From: Solanum dulcamara
Lineage: Eukaryota > Streptophyta > Magnoliopsida > Solanales > Solanaceae
NCBI RefSeq assembly: GCF_947179165.1
Contig: NC_077242.1
Span: 54,569,097 to 54,633,096, forward strand
DNA: 64,000 bases
Reading direction: 5' to 3'
The stretch's first letter is position 1. Every line of letters starts with the position of its first letter. The notes under the pieces are model-generated. The model was not told where the DNA came from. It did no database searches and saw nothing but the letters and a program-made list of their open reading frames with translations. Both the position numbers and the translations under genes were made by a program. Shown one piece after another: positions 58,421 through 64,000 of the stretch.

Positions 58421-59135
58421 TACCTCCAATTACCAAGAGAAGTACATTAAGGCTCTTCTAAAGAAGTTTCAAATGACAGAAGCAAACCCAACTGGTACCC
58501 TAATGGGAACTAACTCCAAACTTGATGCTGATAAAACTAGTCCAACGGTGGTGAATTAAACCATGTACAGATGAATCAATGGGTCTGTACTATATTTGAC
58601 AGCTAGCAGGCCTGACATCGTGTTCAGCGTGGAAATGTGTGCAAGATTTCAAGCATGTCTATAAGAGTCACATTTGAAGGGTGCAATAAGGATCTTAGGG
58701 TTACTTGGTTTATAGGAACATGACATTTAGAATGGCACATTTTCTAGGTTCTTCTTTGATCTTCTGGGAATCAATAAACAAAATTCAATTGCCTTATCTA
58801 CAGCAGAAGATGAGTATGTTGCTGCAACATCTTATTGTGCTCAATTACTATGGATCAAATAGAAATTGGAGGACTTATGATTGTTCACTGATACTATCCC
58901 ATTGCTTTGTGACAATACAAGTTCTCTCAACATGGCCAATAATCTTGTCCAACACAAAAGAACAAAGATATAGATGTGAGACATCACTTTCTAAGGGATA
59001 ATGTTGAGAAAGTCAACATTTGTATGCAATTTTGCAAAAATGAGGATCTAATAGCAGATATATTTACAAAGGCTTTAAGTAAGGACCAATTTGGGAAATA
59101 TTGCATGATGTTGGGAATGATCAAACATAGCTGAC
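58421..59135 (+). pseudogene. E7 pol: RT C-terminus and RNase H after a deletion
   Basis: The sequence resumes with YQEKYIKALLKKFQMTEANP, the end of copia RT, then TASRPDIVFSVEMCARFQAC. RNase H runs in shifting frames (58705-59130). Its AEDEYVAATSYCAQLLWIK patch, VPLLCDNTS-type IPLLCDNTSSLNMANN, and LVQHKRTKI are readable. Everything from mid-integrase to the RT thumb, including the catalytic RT box, is missing. Confidence 0.8.
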
Positions 59136-59645
59136 AAATACATCTTGATCCACTCAACCTTCTAGTGGCTAGATCCAGAGAACAGGAATCCAAAGTTTTG
59201 TTATTTCTAGTTGGTTTAAATTTAGTCTCATACCCTTGCAAGTATACACACATGGTGAGATGGCTAAAGCAAAGAAAAGGGCAAGAAAGATCTAAGCAAA
59301 CAACATTCAGCTATATGCAAAGGACCTGATCCGTATTTCAAAAAAAATATTTCAATTTTAAGTAAAATAACTAGACCTACTAAGAGGTCAGCCCTCTGAA
59401 CACTTCTTTTAAAATATGAATGAGAGTCGTTGAGATTTCCATATGTCACTCATCCCTTAGGAAACGTTTCCCATCCTATATAATCACTCAAATGTCACCT
59501 ACTTCTAAGGACCAGACACCTCGGTTCAATCCTCTTAAATTCTATCATCCCAAAATCATTGACTTTCTCTTCTAGTTGAAATTAAAACCTAATATCTCTC
59601 CCATTCATCCTTGTTTCTCTTCTTCTTTACTTATCAAACAAAATC
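59136..59645 (+). other. Spacer between E7 pol and third ORF
   Basis: Short ORFs only. The decayed pol end (about 59136) and the next start codon (59646) bracket it. The minus ORFs at 58984-59253 and 59264-59449 are shadows. Confidence 0.5.
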
Positions 59646-61840
59646 ATGTCTCATACTTTAACCTACTCTGAAAATGTGACCAACTCTAATTCTGGCACTC
59701 CTGTCTCACACAAAATTGAAACACCACCATCCACACCTATACACTCCTCACTTATCACGGCGAAGTTGAAAACCTCAAACACTGAGGTTGTTGTTTCCCC
59801 GGTCAGGATCCTATTCAAAAGTGCATTTAGAATACTCCTCTGTCTCTATCTCAAAAAGAAAAAACCCCAATCTACTGTTTGACAATTGTTGTTTCTTATT
59901 CCCAAGTGTTGTTGACATATTCATCTACTCATTCGAAGTCCAAGTATATCCTTCAACCCCTAGAAATAGAGCCATCTGTAGACCATAATTCCTCCCAACC
60001 TGGTCCGGTCTCATCCACTATGTTGGAGAGACACTTTGATGGTGATTTGCCGAAGAAGCACACCACTGAGTCTAATATTTTGGTAGCAGGAAAGAATAGG
60101 TAGTTGAAAGTTTAACTGAGATGAGAGGAGATAATATTAAGCCCCCTTTCTTTGATGAGAAAGAAAAATCACTAAAGATTCTAGTGGTACAATCAAAACC
60201 TATTTTTGACCAGACCTTTGGAACAGAACTACCTCAAGCTACTTCAGAATGTAAGGAAGAAAAAGAAGATAAGGAGCCTTTAGACTAGAGAATTAAGTGG
60301 GTTGGTAAAGAAAAAAGTGTTGAAACTGAGAAAGGAAAAGAAGATGAAGTGAAAAAGGCAGACAAGGTTGCTTCTGAAAATATTTTAAAGAAGGTCGATG
60401 AAAAGGGAAAGAAAGTGGTCCCTGAGTCTGCCAAGGTCACCAAATATTACTCTTCTACAGGAACATAGAAGAAGTTACTGACTGATTCCTTGGATACTAA
60501 CAAATCTAAAATAGACAAGAAAAAAAACAAAGGACAAAGGTAGTGGTTGATGACGATTTCATTCCTAAAGAGAAATTAATTGATATCTCCAAATAAAAAG
60601 GGGGAAGTGAGATGGATTTCGATGGTCCTACTGCTTAAAGAAGAAATGCAACCTTGAATCAAAAGTCTGTGAAAGAGAAACCTACCCCAAAGCTCAAATA
60701 TAGAAAGAAAAACCAAAAGGAGAATGTTAAATGAAAAAAGGAAGAAATTACCAAAGAACATGTTTCTGGAGAGAGACCAAGTTTGGTTAGTAAAAAGAGG
60801 AAGGTTGAGAAGATGTTAAGTAAAAAAGAACAAATTCAGGTTTTTCAGACCTAAAAATGTTAAGTGGGAGACTTTGACACAGAGATGAGGGAAAAAGAGG
60901 GCATGAGGAACTTGATTGATGCCATTGAAGTACAGGGTTTGACACATCTTTTTGAGTGGCATGTTCCCACTCTCCATAAGTCTGAGGTGCATGAATTTTA
61001 TTATAACATTGACTTTTCTGATGATGGTATCCTTAACACCAAAGTGGGTGGCAGTATGTTTTACTTGATTGAGAAAATTTTGGGAAAAATCCCGAGAGTA
61101 CCTAAAGAGCATATTGTGTTGGTTGAAAAGGTGTCGCCTACACTTTTTTCTTTAAGTGGTAGATTGTCTGATTTGAGTTTTGCTGGAGTCTCTAGGAATT
61201 CTTAAAGGGACAATATCAGTTGTACTTTGAGTTTGTCAATAAAGTTATTCTGTCGAGGTTTGAGAAAAGGGTTGTCGCCTCATCTGCGAACCTATTCATC
61301 ATGGAGGCATTAAGCAAACTTGAAGCAATCGATCTTCCAGCCATCATGATGGAACGAATTTTCAAGACAATGATTGTAAAGGATGGAAAGCATGGATTGG
61401 GATATGGATATTTGCTGAACTTTGTGTTTAAACAATTTAGAATTAATGTTGGGAAAAGGGGTAAAGGGGACGATAAAGCAACCATTCTCTCAAATCTCTC
61501 TTCCTGAATATGAGTGTGTTAGGGAAGAAATGAAAACAAGGTCAAATCCCAAGTATTTGATCTTATAGAACAACAGAAGAAATTAAAGCATGAGCTTGGG
61601 GAGATTGCAGTAACACTTGCAAGTAGGGATGTTGAGATTAAAAGGTTGAATGGTAAGTTTCTACAGGCGCAAAGTGAGGGACCCAGTTTTGGCGAGATTG
61701 CTTCTTTGAAGGCCCAAAATGAGAGGTTGAATGCTGAAGTTAAAACTCTTACTCAGAAATTTCTTCAAGCTCATGAAGATGAAAATGCCCGAATGACCCT
61801 CCTTATCCAATCCTTGTCTCCCAGAACTCCTCCTACTTAA
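59646..61840 (+). pseudogene. E7 third ORF (Sirevirus env-position ORF, plant transposon protein-like)
   Basis: ATG at 59646 opens a Ser/Thr/Pro-rich head (SYSENVTNSNSGTP-like). A lysine/glutamate-rich low-complexity middle (60110-60850) is followed by a folded part in two frames: GLTHLFEWHVPTLHKSEVHE, FYYNIDFSDDGILNTKVGGS (60864-61205), then after a frameshift YFEFVNKVILSRFEKRVVAS, MEALSKLEAIDLPAIMMERI and KHGLGYGYLLNFVFK (61220-61507). The C-terminus (about 61540-61840) is a heptad-rich coiled coil ending IQSLSPRTPPT. This matches what plant genome annotations often call a putative plant transposon protein, found downstream of pol in SIRE-type elements. I see no clear membrane helix, so an envelope role is not supported. 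Its function is unknown. Confidence 0.7.
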
Positions 61841-62381
61841 TTTCTCCAAAATTGTTCAAACTCCGTAAAACTATCTTTTTGTCTAATGGAAATCATGGCT
61901 AATCTTATTTGTAGTTAATTGTGTATTTTGTAATGCTATGCTCTTTTTTTCAATGAATGTGTTTGCTTTGTATCTACTGTCTAGCTCCTTTTTTGTAATG
62001 CTACTTTTTTTTTCAATGAATATGTTTGCTTTGTATCTACTGTCTTGCTCTTGTCTTTATGCGGTTTTATTCATGATTCAGTGTTGCCCTAGTGTCCATG
62101 AATTCTTTCCATTCTACATTACTTTAGCTTGGTTTACTGTGCTCTATTTTTATGATGCCAAAATGGAGAAATTATGTGTTCATGCTAGTTAGAAAGTTGG
62201 AAATTGCACGGGGAAGTTCATTGGACATGGTCACATTGATAGGGGGAAGTTCATTTGAAACCAAGTGATGTTCATGCTGGTTAGAAAATGTTATGTGACA
62301 GGGAAATGCATGGGGGACCTAGTCACATTAATAAGGGAAAGTTCATTGAAAGAAGAACACATGCCCGTTTGGTTTGTTATC

Positions 62382-62398
62382 ATCAAAAAGGGAGAAAA
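62382..62398 (+). other. E7 polypurine tract
   Basis: CAAAAAGGGAGAAAA directly before the LTR start TGTTATATTC. A typical copia PPT. Confidence 0.8.
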
Positions 62399-62620
62399 TG
62401 TTATATTCATGTTTTGATGTATTAACAAACCATGGGATTCGGTGGACGGACCTAGTCCCATGAACTAGGCGAGTCTCAAACGGTATGGGGACCTGCTATA
62501 AAAGTTGTCACCACCTTCTGTGCTATAAAAGTTGTCACCACCTTCTGTGGTTGATGGACACAGCAGAGAACAGTATACCTTCCAGCAATCATAGGACACT
62601 AACTGACACATCTTTGAAAC
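62399..62620 (+). repeat. E7 3' LTR, truncated, with duplicated TATA segment
   Basis: It starts TGTTATATTC after the PPT and matches the 5' LTR from about 62530. A 27-base unit containing GCTATAAAAG, a TATA box, is repeated exactly (62494-62520 and 62521-62547). Homology to the 5' LTR stops near 62620 after TCTTTGAAAC. Confidence 0.7.
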
Positions 62621-64000
62621 TTTAACCATATATCGTAATTATATCTTTTTTCACTCTGTTCAATTGATAATCCTTTCCCGTTAATTAACTGAAACATCTT
62701 TGAAACTTTACTATATTTCTAAGTGATTGCTTTTCTTCATTTCTTATGGCTTGATCTTTTGTAGTTGTCTAATTATGGTTAAATTTTAACTGATTTGGAC
62801 ACCTAAAATACAAATTTCAGTTTCCTTATTTAAAATATGCTCATATTGTGGTCTGATTTATTTCCATTTCTATTTGACTATTTCCTTATTCTTTATTTAT
62901 GATAACTTGAGATTCTCATTCTTTGCAATATATGATTTTGGTACTGATCTATCTTTAGTTCTGAATGATTTGTTTTCCTTCTCTATTTAAAATATTGATA
63001 TTGGGATAGCCTTATGTCTATTATTTCTTGGTCAAAATTAGTTCTGATCTCATGCTATTGATTGGTTCCATTTTTGTCTATTGAAAGGAAGTCTTTATGG
63101 TTTATGTATTCTACTTTCTTTAGGTAATTGATAACTCTGGTACTTGTTTATTTTTGTTATATCATGATTTTAGTTAGTTAATTGATTTGTCTACTCTTAA
63201 AATATTTGGTTCCCTGTGATTGAGGAGAAAATTATTCCCTTTCCTACAATTGTTGGGATTCATTGGCTATATAAGCAGCCTTCAATCCATCTTTTAAAGT
63301 AAAAAAAATCTTCATGCGTATTCTCTTTTCTTTTGATATTGATAAAAGCATCAGTCTTACTATTTTCTTTAGGTTGCTAAGCCTAGACATCCTTGGTTAC
63401 GTTGTCTTTATATCCTCCTCGACATGAGTGCTAAGCGAAATTCTTGAGATTCTCATGATCTTGACATGTATTGTGGCTCAGATTGTTGTGATATTAATGA
63501 TTTTCTGGCTTATTTTTTCTTAATCGGTGAGTGTTCTATCTCCGTAATTTAAATTTGTTAGATGTTAGTTCTGTGTAATTTTAACTTTTTATATTAGCTA
63601 AGATAGTTGAAAAACTTAAAGGAAACAAAGAAGTCTGTTTATTTTACCCATTAATGCTCTAATAACGTGAAGGCTACTTGTGCTTTACTGTGAATCTACC
63701 GTGTGCTAGTGTGCGACTATTCTACATTAAGTTTTTCTTATTAACATCATTACGAATAAATATGTGGATGTGTTTCTAGATTATCCCATAATAACATGCC
63801 TTTAGGATACAAGAATGTAGGTGGTTTATTCTTTTATCTCCATATTTCTGAATGGTAAAAACATGTGTATATTGCATTCGTATACCATACGTGTTAGATA
63901 GAAATCCTCTATATGTTTGGTTGGGAACAACGAAGAGGGCTGGGACTTCGGAGTTTTGTAGGATCATCTAGTCAAGTCTACTTGTCTTGATTTCGTTTTT
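62621..64000. other. AT-rich end region, no gene assigned
   Basis: AACTGA(C/A)ACATCTTTGAAACTTTA occurs at 62601-62624 and 62687-62710, an 86-base spacing. GGCTATATAAGCAGCC near 63259 looks like a TATA box. A TTCTTTAG/G acceptor-like site near 63372 and a CGGTGAGT donor-like site near 63524 bracket an ATG at 63424, but the frame has an early TGA. I cannot assign a gene. Confidence 0.3.

Larger units (their letters stand above)
54801..62620 (+). mobile_element. E7: decayed Sirevirus-like Ty1/copia element with a third ORF
   Basis: Order on the plus strand: 5' LTR fragment, PBS, gag, protease, integrase, RT end, RNase H, third ORF, PPT, 3' LTR fragment. Domain order IN before RT and the WHKTLGH motif mark copia. 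The PPRLNGQFYGWWKARMHDFL gag start and the extra ORF after RNase H mark the Sirevirus/SIRE lineage. Both LTRs are truncated: the 5' one at its front, the 3' one after about 220 bp. About 2 kb of pol is deleted. Stops and frameshifts are spread throughout. Confidence 0.8.

Noticed and set aside
63424..63530. Box C/D snoRNA candidate
   Set aside because: No RTGATGA box near the 5' end and no closing stem; the CTGA-like words are too loose.

Overview
The window reads as a piece of plant nuclear heterochromatin, most likely from a Solanaceae genome. The main reason is that the gag and pol families (Del/Tekay-like Ty3/gypsy, a Sirevirus-type Ty1/copia with a third ORF, an L1-type LINE with RNase H) match families I know from tomato, potato and pepper. 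The species is not determined. I find no intact host gene. Almost all of the 64 kb is retrotransposon sequence, stacked by insertion into insertion and heavily broken by stops, frameshifts and deletions.

Layout, left to right. E1 (1-7736, minus) is a gypsy element whose left LTR is cut by the window edge; it still has recognisable gag, protease, RT, RNase H, integrase, PBS and PPT. Its right LTR is followed directly by a second internal region, E2 (7737-8255, continued at 19765-23745, minus). E2 was split by copia-related debris (8256-9095 and 19656-19764). That debris was itself split by a complete 10.56-kb element, here called EB (9096-19650, minus), with near-identical 3.4-kb LTRs and a perfect 5-bp target duplication CATGC. 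EB keeps only an integrase/chromodomain remnant plus a 5S rRNA-derived segment, so it looks non-autonomous. At 23746-25156 lies an LTR fragment in plus orientation, followed by the minus LTR of E3 (25157-27264).

The E3 pol region (27530-28640, continued at 41207-43342) was split in its integrase by E4 (28641-41206, minus), which has both LTRs and a 4-of-5 matching target duplication. E4 was in turn split by a 5'-truncated LINE (34062-37685, plus). The E3 protease remnant is joined in frame to the gag of a different gypsy family, E5 (43343-44039, LTR 44238-46595). Then come an Athila/Tat-like gag (46600-48240, minus), about 2 kb of unassigned sequence, the 3' end of a plus-strand chromovirus E6 (50490-54221), and a decayed plus-strand Sirevirus-like copia element E7 (54801-62620) with gag, a deleted pol and a long third ORF. 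The last 1.4 kb is AT-rich and unassigned.

The most interesting signals are RNA-level structures shared by otherwise diverged gypsy elements: a stem-loop between PBS and gag, and a small hairpin with an AGGA or GGGA loop just upstream of the polypurine tract. Both carry compensatory base changes. Other notable items are the 5S-derived segment in EB, an array of GGCCC/GGG hairpins in the EB LTRs, short-motif clusters in U3 regions, and the in-frame gag/protease chimera. I see no CRISPR array, bacterial gene, tRNA gene or defence system. All family names are my recognition of protein patterns; no database search was run.
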